From Serilophus lunatus (lineage: Eukaryota > Chordata > Aves > Passeriformes > Eurylaimidae): a DNA stretch of 64,000 nucleotides. Both the position numbers and the translations under genes were made by a program. The stretch spans positions 210 to 64,209 of the forward strand of contig VXBA01003148.1 in the NCBI GenBank assembly GCA_013399895.1, in the 5' to 3' direction. Shown here one piece after another: positions 13,301 to 28,300 of the stretch. Within the stretch, counting starts at the first letter, position 1. Each line of letters starts with the position of its first letter. The notes beneath the pieces are model-generated. The model was not told the DNA's origin and did no database searches. It worked only from the letters and a program-made list of their open reading frames with translations.

Positions 13301-16300
13301 TGGAGTCAGAATTAATTCCCTCTTCTTCCTGAGGGAATTCACATATCCCACTTTCCAGCTTAGCCTAATTTTTTTTCTCCTCCTCTGATATTTTTTCCTC
13401 TTGAAATCTTTCCTCTTAAGGATTTTACTCTGTCCTAGAAAGGTGTCCTGACCTTTCTCTGTAGGAAGAAACAAAACTGCAGAATTTAGTATTTTATCAC
13501 ATGGCTACTGCCACACCTCCTTAATTGAGTGAAGAAGGAATAAGAAACCAACATCAGGAAGCATTATGTGAAGAGTTTTCTAAATGTCAGCACATGCATT
13601 CCCCAGACTTTTCAGCACTGGGAAGACTTAAAGGTAATTTGTCAGAGAGAAAGAACTGATCAAGAATTCACCCATGTAAATCGATGACCTTTTAGTCTAA
13701 AGGAAGTCTCTTAGCTAGTAAAGATGCAGCATTACTTATGAAAGAACAAAATACTAATGGGACAATCTGAGTCTTATGAAGTATCTGCTTGGAGATATAA
13801 AGGTATGGTTCGAGAAATAATGGTCTGCAACAGGATTAAGAAGACTAGCGTTCACTTTATGCCTTGCTATAGAACCGTGAGATTCTATTAGGAGAGCTGT
13901 CTGGAAAAGCTTAATTCACACACAGCATCTTTTTTAGAAATGCTAAGTAACTACTCACTCCATCTTCTCAAAAACCTTTTCAGGGCTGAGATCTTTTAAA
14001 TGGGATTAATAGCACTGTCTTGCCATCTGAATATGTTAGGCATTAATTGTTGCAGTAGCACTAATGAAATTAACCAGTTAGTAATATATAAAACACCTTT
14101 TTAATAGCAATCTTCAAGATTCAAGCTTTGATCATTCCTCATGGTGACTGCAGCTGTAATATTCCTGACACCTGTATTACTCTTATTGTCTTAAATATTC
14201 ATATGGACTCAGAGTTGTGGTTTTGTTCCAAACTGGGTAAATGGGAAATCAAAAACTGGATTCTGGAACCAAAGACAAGATAAAATTGAGTAAACACAAA
14301 TAACTTTCTGAGAGGTTTTTTATTTTCATAAATTCTGTGATTAAAGTATAACGGATATAAAAAAATAATATTAACACCAAATTAGCAGCAATTGCCTTGA
14401 TTCTTGTTTTTCAGCAGTATTCTGAAGTCTGCTTTCTTAAAAGTTAGTGGATATAACAGTGAGAGAAAACTGTGAGATCAAGATTTATTCTGATGTATAA
14501 TAAAATATTGAAAAAGGACAGAGATCAGCACCAAATCAAGTCTGGTATTCTTTCAAGAGCCAAGTGTTATTGAGTCATAGAGATATAAAATGTTTGGATA
14601 CACTTTCATAAGTAGCACTAATTATCTAGATATGTGAACTAGTAGTGCAGTGTGAGACCCACTGTGGTGTTCACAGACAGAGATCTGTGAGTAGGATGAG
14701 AACAATGAGATCTCACCAGAGAGGGAACCAGAAAGTACATCTTATTACACATTGGGAGAAAGGTATCATACTCCAAGATAGGAATGCCTGCTGAAAAAAG
14801 AGTGCTCTGTAAAGGATCACCAGACAGAATTTGTACTAGGACAGACAGATGCTGCTTCCCACAGCTCTCTACTTCACTTGCCCATTTTATAACTGCTGGC
14901 AGTGGATATTTTGGCCCTCCTCCTTTTCATAATTTAGACATTGTTTTAGATGTGGAAATACAGACATTATGACTTCCAGCAGTTCATAGTTTTTCTCTAA
15001 AGTGTGCTAAGACAACAGTCTCATACATTGATTTCCACATATTTTTTAAAATTTACCTTTTATGCAGTTCTTACCTGTATAAAACATTGTTTTATTAGCT
15101 TTTTCCTGTTGCTTATAATGTCATTTATATTAATGAATGTACTTTTGCAACATTCCTCTGAGACTGGAAATTGCTGACATACCAAGAGATCAAGTAAGTT
15201 GCTAAAGATAACAATGGCTGTTTGTGTCAAAGCCAACTGTGATTACATGCTGTACTTCATCCTCAGCCTTTCTTCCTAGCGCAAGAATATTGTCAAATCC
15301 TGTGTTCCAGCACATCACACTTCATTTTCTCAGGCTAGTACTTCCTTTGTTTTGATGGTTGCCCTGAATAGGCAAAATGAAATGCCAAAGAAAAAAAGTA
15401 TTCAGATCAGAGAGTCAGAACCTTAACAAAAAAACACCAAACAAAAAAACCCCAAAACAAACAAAACCCCCAAAACAAACCAAAAGACACAAACAAAAAA
15501 TCAAAAGTGAACAAAAAAGAAAACAAAATAAAAAAAACAAACTATGAACTCCTGCCCTCAACTAGCCTATGACTGACTATAGTAAAGCTACTTCAAAATC
15601 CTTTTCCTCAGAAAGAAAATGAAGCAATGCACCAGCTCTTTCCTGCTCCTTGGAATTTAGGCCAGGACAGCTTCTTGGGCCTGCCATTTCTGCCACCTTG
15701 TTGTAGGAGAGGAGCAGGGCTGGTAGCATCCCCCTCCTCATCTACCAGCTGGCTCGGCTCTTTGCAAACTTCTCTGTTCTTATTTCAAAACCAAACAAAA
15801 TTTATGTAGAGGGTTTTTTTTTCCAATTTGGCTAATATTTTTTCACATCCACCATAGATGTCTTCACCATAAAGACCTCCAAGCTTTACTAACTACTGTG
15901 AAGCAATACATGTAATAAGTAAATGTAAAATTAGTAGGGAATCATTATTCACTATATCTCGTTATATTTGATCAAAGTGGGATTAGAAAATCAAAATGCT
16001 CTATTCGCTCACGCAGATAGTACCGCTTTGCATCTGCTATTCACTTTCTACATGAATAAGTGGTCACATAAGGTTCAAGGCTCATAATTTTCTCAAAAAA
16101 CAAATTTATTAATATAATTGTCATATGAAGCGACATTCCTCTTTACTTGCTCATTTGACAAAATGGGATTAAAAAGGCATAGGGCATTTCAGTGTCCATG
16201 ACCAGTGTATTATGTATGAAGGCAGTAGTCAAACAGGAAAATATGAGACTTTCATCCCCTTACTTTACCTCATACAATGACTTCTGGATACTGATCTGGA

Positions 16301-19300
16301 CATTGATTTGCTGGATTTATCTTCTATAACAGAAAATCGATCATGAGTGTTTCAGGCCATGTTTACCAGGAAAAGTTACTGTAGTGTAAACATCCTTTTT
16401 CTCTACCCTCCAGAGGGCATATTCACTACTATATAACCAAGGAGGCCATTATGCTTCTCTTTCTGAATGTTTAAGCATGTTTCCTGATTTGTCTGAAGAA
16501 TGTTTTATGGTTGAACCCATACCATTCTTCAGACACCAAAGGGTCTGCTGTACCCTATGGGGAAGGAAGAATATAGATGTTTAGTGGAAAGAATTTCAGT
16601 TTCTCCTTTTTACAGCATCATTAGGAAGCTGTCATTCTAATAATAATAATTCCCATTTGACATCATGGAGGTAAAAAGAAATCACTGCTGACATCAAAAA
16701 TGAGGTGATATTTCAGCAGTATTATTTCATTGAAGATAAAATGGAAGTCTTTATTACTCCCAATGCTTTTAAAGAAAGCTGAGCAAGGCTTATACTGACC
16801 CTGGAGCTTATATACACTAATGCATCTCTAACCAGTATGAAATAAGAAATTTTAATTGTTACTGCTGTATTTTTCTGGCTGTCCCTCCTTAGAACCAAGA
16901 ATTTTGTGCCTGCTTAAAGGAAAATTATCAGTATCTAAAAATAAGCTTGGGAAAGCACAATTAGCTTAATTTTCTCCATTAGTTAACATTCATATAAAAT
17001 ACCCCAAACAAATGAAAACACTTAGCGTATTACAAGAAATGGTAATTTTCTTACAAACTTCATATTAGAGTCTTTACTGCAAATTCATACAGATTGCATA
17101 AAGTGGTCTGAGCTCTTAAGAGGTTACCCTGAGGAGCATTACAAGTTTTATTTCACTTTTTTATGGTTAAGTGTTTTTATTCTCTCTGAACTTGTGCTCA
17201 TTGCTGTGTGAACTGCTTGCTATTAAAAGGATACAGCCAAGATCTGTTTCATCAGGGGTAAACAATATGTTTTCTGCTTTTGTTTCTGATAACACATTAG
17301 AACCTCTCATTCTCCTTTCCTTTTTACAGACATATTCAGTTATAATTCCAGTCTTTGTATGTTTTCCATCCTAAACCAAACAATATAGCACATCAGTAAC
17401 TCTAACCAAATATACATGCAAAAGAGTGCATCGTGCTAATGTTTGACAATATTTCCTAAGTTAGAGATCTATTCTTGATATATTAATTGTTGGTTGGTTG
17501 GTTTTAGAAAGCATATAAAGAGTAATATAGACTGCATACAATTAGAGCCATAGGATGCAAGTCTGGTGCTTTTAAAACTGCCAGTATTGCCCCCATTAAA
17601 AGAAAGTTCAAGAAATATGGATTCTTCCTATGGCTTCATTTCTGAGTTGGTCACATACTTGCAAATAGTGTCTCCTTTGTGTAGCAAGAAAATCCTTATC
17701 AAAATGTTTCATATTCTTTTCACAAACTTAAAGAATTTTGCAACTAAATACGTGGTGGAACCATCATGTTATTTTTGTCCCAGGCAAATATGTTGATAAC
17801 AGAGCAGTCGCAGCTCATCTGCTGTTGAATTACTGCTTCTTGGTTATTCTCAGAAATCTTTCTCACAGGCGTGCAAATATTTAGATTATAAGCCTTTAAA
17901 AATTAAAACTAATAGTTACGTTATAGTGATGTATTTAAATCTGAAATGAACTCTGCTTTTTCAATGTAAAAAGGTCACATTCTATGCACAAACAATTTGG
18001 ATATTTTCCTCAAGAATTTGTAGGTGCATGAGCTGAATGCTTAGTTTTCTTTCACATTGTTGTGTTGCTACAAATACTATGTTGGTTAAATCACTCCCCA
18101 CTGACTAATCACTGTACTTAAGAGCTACCTAAATGCAGAGCCCTGTTTCAACTAGCTCACAGGACATCAATGGACACAGCCTGGATCTCCCACAGTCATA
18201 TGCCCAGTGTTAGGAATGGGGCACTGGACAGTTTTTCCTGAGCAAGCAAAGAGCTGATTCTCAAAACACAAACATGCATTATGGATTGCTTTCAGTCACT
18301 TTATAGTCATATGCATTCATAAATTTTTATATGGTTGGAAGATGCAGACTTTGATGTTACAAAACTCACAGAAGAGCTTTAGATCACTGGAGCAACCACA
18401 GACGAAGTTTATGTTGACAATTTATCAGCTCTTCTCCGTCAAGGAAAATTGTTTTTTAGTACCTGCCTATTAGCAATCACATGCATATTATGAAATTGAG
18501 TTTTGGGGAGGACAGCCTGCCATCTGTCTTTTCTGTATTTTTTTCACAATGCATCATTCTAAAGTTAAAATTTTCTGTGCTTCAAAATGGTATAAAATAT
18601 GAGATGTCTATAATAGGGACACTTGTAAAGAAAAATGTACTAAGTAGAAATGTAAATCTTCATAGACTTGATAAGCCGGCAACTACTGATGCTGTACTTC
18701 ATGTTTTAGTTTCAAATGCCCTCCACATTCTCAACATGCCGTAGTGCCCAAAACACACTCTTACTGTAGATTTTAGGGCTGCTAAACTGATAATTAATTA
18801 ACATATATCTCAACGACTGTGAAAATGCTTCCATCATAAACTTGTTCTGGTTCAGGTTTTGTGTGTGTGTATGTTATGAAATGGAACTGCAAATGTCTGA
18901 TGTGGAGAATGAAAAAGACGTGTTCAGTTTCTTTTCTGTGTTCCGATATGCTAAGATTTTATCAATAATATTGTTTTCCTGTAAAAATATCTGCCTCAGA
19001 GAAAATCTGCTGTGTTGCTGTCAGGATTACACCTCTCAGAATATACCTGTGGTGATTCTGTTAAACTGATAAAAACAGAACACTCTGCTATGTAGAAGGA
19101 TTGCAGAAAATATTCCGAAGCCCTTTCATGTGTAACAGCACTTATATGGCAGTACGTTTATTGTGCTATAAATTCCATCACTGATTTTGGCCATTTCAAA
19201 TTGATTCTGCAGTAACTGTAAGTAATGAACCTTACAGACAGAGCCAAGGAAAAAAAAAAACCCAAGCCAATAAACTTGTGGCTGTAGGAATACAAATTGT

Positions 19301-22300
19301 AGAGTTCATTTAGCCTCAGTTTTTATCAGATCATGCAGCAAATACACCACAAAGCCAGAAAAATATATCTAACAAAATATACAGTGGCATAACTCTGGCT
19401 TCCTTTAAATTTAGCAGCTAAACTGGACAGTCAATTAGCCAAAGTACATGTTTGTATGAAATGTCCTGGGGATTTCACCTGAGATTTAAGGATGGTGCTC
19501 AGCATAATTCAATGAAAGTGGAAGAATTATAATAGAAGTGATTTAAACAGGATAATGAGCCAAATCCTGAGTTGTCTTACATGGTCTAAGCAATACAAGG
19601 CACTACTGAATTTCATAGGAATTCAAACTGATATGCAGTGAGCTACTAAGGACTCACTCCATCAAAGTATACAAAAGTCTCCAAAATTTACATGTTTCTA
19701 TTCTGTTTCCCTTTCTTTACTGAAAAGTTCTACCAGGTTAACAAGAATGATTTGATATCTTTTTTCCAGATACCTTTAACAGAGGATTTATGTGCTTGCT
19801 AAAGATTTCTGTAGGAAGGTTTTAAAATCCAGCAAAAAGATGCTGGCCTTTCACATTCATTTTCTATAGGAAGCCCACTGATCTTGATTTGTTAAATATT
19901 CTATACATTTCTCACAATCTTTTAAACTATTTATGGTCTTATTTTACAAATAGACCACAGATCTAGTCCCACTAAATCAGTGGGCTGAGCATGAGATTAA
20001 AGCATGTATTAAGACACATATATATTCTACCTTTGGTTGTTACATGAAGAGCCAACTTCAGATTTTAACTCTAACATGAAAAAGACTAATTTTCTTCTAC
20101 ATAGCTTTCTTACCAACATTAAGAGAGAGAGAGAAGAAAGGCCATGTTTCATTTTCTGTGCAAAAATAAATAAATGTCTGTATTGGGTTCCTACAAGCCC
20201 TGCAGCACTTCCATGCTTCACAGCTTGCATGCTCATGTACCTTACAGTCTGCACTGAGTGCTGAATTTGTTCTGTATGTCTTCTTGTACCTAACTGTATA
20301 TATTTTTGAGCTCCTATATTGTCTGTGAGAGATGTTAAATCCTCATTTTGAGATCAAAATGCTTAAGTCTGTTCTAGCCTTACATAGGCCACAAAGAAAC
20401 TTGTCGTCTAAGGCATGTTCCTTGCCTCTCGCTATAAAGGAAGGCTATTTTGTCAATTTGTCCACTTTACATCAGTCTGAGTGACACACAGAGCAAAGAA
20501 GACACAGAAACTGAGGCTTTCAGTTAAACATCAAATATGATGAAAGTTATAATAAAATAACAAGGGTTGAGAATGCTATTTTTCCTTCCACCCTCTGCTG
20601 TTTTGTATTGCAATGAGGAACACAGTGAATGAGTCTGAAGTCTTGTGAATAGCCCCTGCTAACTAAGAGCAAAGAAACCTTGCTCATTATATCTACTTCC
20701 CTCCTGAATAAACATTTCAGCCATTGTAAATGAGTGTGACATGAAGGGCAAATGAATGGCTCTCATTTCAGATGAGAAACACTTGACAGCTGAGCAAACG
20801 ACAGGTTGTTGTAAAGGTGCAGATCACATGACCAGTGTATCATGGGACAGGCATATGACCTAAGATGCATCATACTCTTAAATGAGAGATTCCAAGCCCT
20901 GCGGAGTGTAAGTCCTATGTGTTCAAACTGATTTTGGTTAGGACTGCGGTGTGTGAAACATAGAGGTGTTCTGATTTTTTTTCTTGTTATTTACTGAATT
21001 ACATAAAAACTTACTTAATCAATTATAAGGAAAGATTCAGTGTGGATTGACAGATGGCATGCAACACCCTTACTGTATTTGATTTATAAATATGATTGAT
21101 GTGCAGGTAATTTCTTGGTAACCTGTTTTTCAAAAAAAGTATTCTAAGTGGTGAGTTAGTAAAAGAAAATTAATCTCTGCATGCTAAACTTGCCAACTTT
21201 TGAATTAATTGCATAAGAATGACAATCAATTAATAAATGTTAAGCAAACAACAGAAAATCAGTGAATTAAAAATTACTAAATTGATTCCAATGCAGATAA
21301 AGCAAGTGGCTGCCATAATTCTTCAGTGTAGATTCAAGAACACGATTCTTGTCTCATCAGTTTTTCCTCCCCATTTATCCACATTTAGCATTTCAAACAA
21401 TGCTGTTTTATTATGATTTTTACAAATAAATTGCTATCTATAATCTAGCTTGCTACATTAAGTGGATTGTAGATGCAAATCATAAATAGTAGTCCATTTG
21501 TAGCTGTCAAGGAGAAGGTCATAGCTTTGCAAAGACCATCCATCTCCAAGTGTTTTCTTCAAAGAGAAGTCGCATCCCTTGTTTGAGTAGACTTCAGCTA
21601 GTAATGACAGTACACTTGGCTGCTTCTCTGGAAGGGCTGTCTTTGCATGCACAAGCCTTCTTCAGCCAGAATCTCTATAAAGCCACTCTAGGGCTTAGAG
21701 CTTGCAGTTTCAATGCCAGCTACTTTTTTTATGAGGACCATGTGAGATGAATTTAAAACTGTTCAAATATAACACTTACCACAGTCAGAGAACTATTGAC
21801 ATTAGATCTTGGCAGATATACCAGAAGACTTTTGCCTCCCTGTGATCATACCTTTTTGCCATCTGGATGTGGAGGCATTATTAGCCACCTGCAGAAGCTT
21901 TTCTGAAATTTGAAGGTTTATTTTTCATAAAATTGGCTCAAATACCTTGTTGTCTATTTTCTCCTTTTAAATTGAAAATTTGTATTTTATATTCATATGA
22001 TTGTCACTGATGGGAGAAAAGCGAAAGCATATTCATAATTATGGAAATTAATGGTTTTTTCCTATCTCCACCTTTGCTTTTGTCACAGTTATGGTGTACT
22101 GCAGGAAAGATAACACATTCTGTTGTCCAAGACCTTTAGTAGACCTTGTGTGCTTGCATGCAGCCAGCAAAAAATTGAACCATGCTAGAGGAAAGCATAC
22201 AAGCACAAAATGGCTACTTTTTGCTGCAGGAGTATGTACCAGACACCATTAGCACAAGCAGAGGAACCATAGTATTAATGACATTCAAATAATAATTCTC

Positions 22301-25300
22301 AGCCTTTTTCATGGTGTGTCCCTGGTTTATTATGATAAAAATTCAGATCTTTCTACACATTTAGCCACAAAATTAGGAGTGAATGTAATTTTTCTTAACT
22401 ACCTTCAGAGTGAATTCCAGGGTTGCAACTGCAGGTGGAAAGCTTGAGTAGAACATAAACATTTCTGTCTTAAACAAGGCTGAGTTGGGGAATCCATTTC
22501 TGTCTTTATAGAAAACAGTAGTTTTTATATTTTTTTCTCTGTATGTGGGAAAAATGCATTAATATCAGATATTTTATTTTATCTAGTCCTTTCTCACTTA
22601 TCGAGTCCTTGCAGAGAATCACCTAAGGTAATTGTTGGAGTGCTAAGAACTACATCAAACAAAACAGTAGGGGGAAAAAATCCCTTTATTTCTTCCTCCA
22701 AAGACAGAAATACAATACATCTGAAGAATACTTATTATTGGTTGTTTTTATTGCAATGAGACTTGGTTGCCCTGACATGCAGGATTGAAGCTAACTTATT
22801 TTAAACAACCTTTTCACTCTTTCTGTTGCAGAATTATGTATCCATTTTCCACCACCCCCCAATACTCTGATAAACTGCATTGGAACTGATGCAAAAAAAG
22901 TCATTTTTCAGGTTTAACTTTCACTGCTGGCAGGAGCACCAGAGTTCTGGAATAGTGAGCTTCAAGAGAGTTTGCTCATGGGCAGGGATGACAATTCTTT
23001 TATTGGAACTCTGCACACTTCAATAACTAAATGCTTTCAACTTTCTTTAAATAGTATTAAGAAAAAATATCCTCAAGGCATTATTTTTAAAGAGGACTTC
23101 AAGCATTCCATGAGAAAAAAAAAACGCAACATATTTGAACACCAAGGGATTTGCAGTGACAAATCTGTTAAAGTGAACCTACCTTTTGATTTTCAGGGTT
23201 AAATGAGTATTGGCCATAAATCAGAGATGCAGACTAACAAAAATTCTGAGACATTCTGGATTCCTAGCTTGACCAGCAGTAGCCAGATTCTGTAATAGAT
23301 CAAGGGTTAGATTCGATGATCCTTATGGGTTCCTTCCAACTCAACATATTCCGTGGTTCTGTGATCTATAAATAATTTATTTATGCCAGCTACGTTTTAA
23401 ATTAGCTATGTTTCATTTGTTCCTCTGAATTCAACAAACAAAATCCATTGTAACATTTGTAAGAAGTGTAAGAAAATCCAATGTTCTTAATCTTTCTTAC
23501 TACATAGACATAATTCTCCAATAACTCAATATTAAAAATTTTAGAGTTTATATTTAAAAGCAGCTCTGAAGCAAACAGATATGCAAGGGTAAATCTGCTC
23601 ATCTTGAATCCTTCTGCAAATGGTCTGCTCTGGAGGTCATACCAAAGAGATTCTTTTTTCCAGCTTAAACCTATCTTTTCTAAATAGATCTCAACCTGAT
23701 CTCATTTAATGCATTGATGTCTGGTTTCTTAGTCATTATATTTGCTGTATTACATATCAAAAGGACTCTTGAGAAATTCCCCTGAATTGATAATTCTAAT
23801 TTCTTATGTATAGCTACTCTCTATTCACTCTGAGGACAGCTGTATTGTATGCTAAACCACGAATTGTAAAAATTGATCCCTTTGTATGTAGGTTTGTATT
23901 AAATTGAGATACTCTATTTTTTTCCTGTTTGTTGCCACACTTGGGTTCCTGGTGTCAGTTTGTATTTGGCTGTTTGAGCATATTAAAGTTTTTCTAGTGC
24001 TTATGATGTTCTTGCCAAGAGCGCTCTTGCAGCAATCTGCACTAGAACAGTCTTTGTGCCAATTACTTCAAAAAGTATTCTGTTATAAATCCAATTTTTG
24101 TGGCTACTTTTTCAGGTTGCAGTGTGTTGATTTCATTTAGTTTCTCCTTTTTCTATTTTTTTTTAATGTTGGTCTTCTTCAAATGATTCTAAGCTTTGGA
24201 TTATGAAAAAACAATGCAGTGTTGATAGATTGAGTTGTTCATAAGACATAAAGGTTCAAAGGTATAAAACTTTATAATTTGGATGACTAACACTGCATAT
24301 ATTTAAAGGATACTATTTAATAGTGTAATGTTTGGAGCTCTTACTGTGGGGGGCTGATTATGAAAATGGAAACCTTTGCAGTTTTATAAAGCAAAATAAA
24401 TGAAAAATTATAATGTGTAATGACTCAGCACAATATTACTTGAGTTTATTTCATAAATCTGATTTCAGGGGTATCAGGTCTAAACCATCTTTTATTAAGG
24501 GAAAAGAAACTTGCTAATCCACTGCGATTAATGAAAAATCACAACATGGGAAGAGATGTGTTACTGTTAACAATACAAATATGTTTTTGAAAGAATGGTC
24601 TTGATCATGAAACTTTTACTACTGCAAGGTATACCAATGCAAGACTAGACCTCAGAATTATGACATGAGAGCCATCATGGCAATAAAGACAGACAGGTGT
24701 CCCTATACAGCCCAGGACACTGTGCGATGCTATACTAAACGGTTACTACTAAATTTCCACAAATAAGATATTGTAAATAATGTTATGTAACAGAATGAAA
24801 AATCAGCTATAAATTTAGGATCTAATAATATTAATCTATAGGATGTATAAATGTCGATAGCAAACACATTTTTACTAAATATTCTTGAGCAACCACTGGT
24901 TTGCTGTTCATTCCCCAAGCCATTAAGATTTGATAACTCTTGAAAAACATTGTGCACTCCTTAAAAATGCTGGGTTTTGGGAAGTGTTTTATGGCAGCTT
25001 TAAATATCATTAAATAATCTCTCATTACTTCCACAGAGTATTCTTAAGGTAACTGTAACCTAGCCAATGTAACATGGGCAGTGTCAGGTTCTTATTTTGT
25101 CTTCACTCTTTTGGAGTTAGAAAGCTGCCCCCCTTCCCTTTAGTTTGTTGTTTAGTCAGGGGTAAGTGGGAGATGAGAGGTTCCGCATCCTGAGACTGAA
25201 GAGCTAGCAGTTTTTTGCATGTGTACTCAAAACAGTAAATTTAGTGCAGAAAAGCAGCTGTTCCCTGTGGTGTACTTGAATGAAAGTGACTGTGGCTGTT

Positions 25301-28300
25301 GCGCTTGCTGCTGATCTCCACATTCCTCATATGCAATCAATAATACTCGGGCCACTTTAGGGATAGAGAAGTGCTATGGACTGAGCCTGCCACGCTAGGA
25401 TGTTTCTTTTGTGATCCTTGTCTTTAAGCACCAATGTGTTGGAGGTCTCAAAAGAATACTTTTTTTTAAGCCCCTTAGCCTAAATTCTGCCTCTGACTAT
25501 TTTAAGCAGCAGAATAGCTTTTGAATCTTATTATTTGGAGGGAGTGATAGCAGAGGAAAGATGGAAAAAGTCTAAAGTGTCTTCAAAAACTAGTATTGAC
25601 ATTTTAACAATAAAATATAACCTGAGATGAAATACGCTGTTTAAATGTAAATATGGCTTCCATTTTCAGACTGGCTTTTGACGGTGTATTTGAAGGGATT
25701 TGAAATGTACTTACAGATGGAAAAGAGGCTATTGACCTTGAAACTATATATGTGTTAGGAATAATGTTCTCCCTCCTGGAAATCAGACTCGTATTTTTTG
25801 AATGGGTGCTTAAGACCACAACTCTGAACAGTGGTTCAGGTGGCATTCAGTGCATAACTCAATCAAGACTGACCGCAATGCTGTTTCTCAGGAGTCATAG
25901 ATTATTACCTCATCTTTTTTATATCTGCCATGGTTCCAAATGACTCACTGACAGCCGCACTAAATACTATTTTCCTTTGTTCTGTTGTGGACTTGATATA
26001 ATAGGACAAGATTTTTGTGTAGAAACAAGGACTTTTATTAGATGAACTACCATAGTCAGGAAAAAACAACTCAAACACATGGCTTTTGTGGCATACAAGC
26101 ACTTTTTCAAGGCTAAAACTGAAGTAACAAACTTCTGAATCAAATAAGCATTGAGAATAATTACTGTAAGTAGACATGTTCTTATGCTGTGTCTTCTGAG
26201 AGAAAAAGTTTATGAAGTGATGTTTATGAAGCTGAAGATGGCTCATGGTAACAAGGAAAAAGGTGATAAAATGGCTATAGATTGAGACGTCATTGATACA
26301 AGAGAAGCATGCATCTACAAACTTTGCTTTACATGATGAATGCAAACCCATTATGTAAAGTGCACGTGTGAGCCCAGTGTGCCCTCTGTGTGTTAAGCTA
26401 ACTGTACATATGGTGAAGAATTGATCTATGTATGTACAGCATGTTGGATGCATTTGCCATACCTCAGACTTGCTCCAGAAAAAGGAGGAACTTTCAGATA
26501 TCACTATGTGAATTACATATGTGACAGTGGACTCTTTTCTTTTGAAAATCCTGAGGAAAGCCTGATTCCAAATGTCCAGTCTTACCTTAGAAATCACCTG
26601 AAACCATATAGGATCTCTTTACTTTGTGGAGTGTTAAAACATTTGTCTTGCTGGTTTCACAGACAGGTTTTGAGATGCATGTCCAGGTGCCAGTGAGTAA
26701 AGAAACACACAACCCATCAAAAGGAAAATGTAAGAACACAGTTACAGTTTGCAAGATATTTCTTTGGTCAATTTTAGCAGCTTAAAATAATTGTGTTTTA
26801 AAGATTTAGGTGTTGATTTTGAAAGTATAAAATAACATCTTCCAGATACCAAAACAAATACATATATACCCTGCAGAATCATAGCTGTTTCTGTAAAAGG
26901 GAATAAACGTGTGTGTGAATTGTTTGTAAAACCACTAGGTAAATACCTAGGCACAAAACTAAATTAGGATTTATTCATATGTTACTGTCTTCTAAAAAAT
27001 TCATCCTAAGCAAAAATTGTACGACTTCAAATTTAATATCTCATTAAGAGAAATGAGCTGGAGGGACAACTGCCAGTGCTGCGGTTTCACATACACAATA
27101 AATTGGCATAGTGATTTATACAGAGAACAAAAGAAACAGTTTAGAAATTTATTTCGAATTGAAGCTTAAGTTTTGAAGAACACAGAGACATCTGAAAGGT
27201 GAAATTCACAGATTTTTCATGCTTGCAGGTTTTTATAGCCTCTGGTAATGCATGTCCTTACTCTGACATCACATGTGTATGAAAAAATGGATGTAATATT
27301 TAAAGATGTCTTTTGACAAAGAAAGTATTTGTATTTCCAGAGGTGAGATTTAGCTTTAAAGGCTGATGGGCACGTTCCAGATGTGTTTTTCAATTGCTGG
27401 GCTTTCCTTAAGTATTGACAGAGGGAAGGTTTTATCAAGGTCTTTGTGATATGCTTGTTTATAATGAGGAGACATTAGTAGAGCACATCTAAGTGCATAT
27501 CGCTAACAGATGACTAAAGAGAGCATATGGCAGGGAAAAGAAATATATATTTGTCCAACCAGTGTGGCTTGTTAACACTCCCACATTCATAAACTGTGTT
27601 TATATGTACTTACAATGTTTTGCAAATCCACTTTCTAGTCAGCTAAAAATAAAAGCCAAATAATATTTTTCCCAATACTGGAGCGTCAGGCAAAGTTGAT
27701 TTAGACTCTTTTTCTAACAAATCCATTAAACATTGCAAAAGATTTTTGCAGTAGTTGTTTTGCTTCAGCATGACATCCTTCTATCAGTGTATGTGGTTTT
27801 TTCCTTTCGCAGTGTTAAAAGTTTTATTTCTACAGAATTCTTTTTTGTTCACCCACCTGTCTATCCAAGCATAATTATCATACAACCAGGTTACACTACA
27901 GGCAATAACACAGGTCACAAAGTTTATTTTGACCTTAAGATTTCCCTCTGTTTCTGTAAGATGAATCATAAAATCATAGTCGCATCATGTACTAATAAAT
28001 ACTTTGTAGGCAAAAAAGAGTCTGAACTCCAGTTCCCACTAGAGTAAAAAAAGGAGTCTTGCTGTTGATTTAATTGAGGAGGTAGATGAAGAAATACTGG
28101 GGAAATCTGTACAGCTCTTGACATATGAAGTTTCTGATGATCCTGTGATCAGGAGTGTAGCATTCACCCACCTTTTTATAATGGGCAAAACACAGTATCA
28201 CTGTCTTCTCTTGCTGTGACGTCTAAATGTGCCAGTCTTATTCATATAGCATTATTAGAAAGAAGACAGTTGTAGTTTGAAGATGGATTTGGACTATCGC

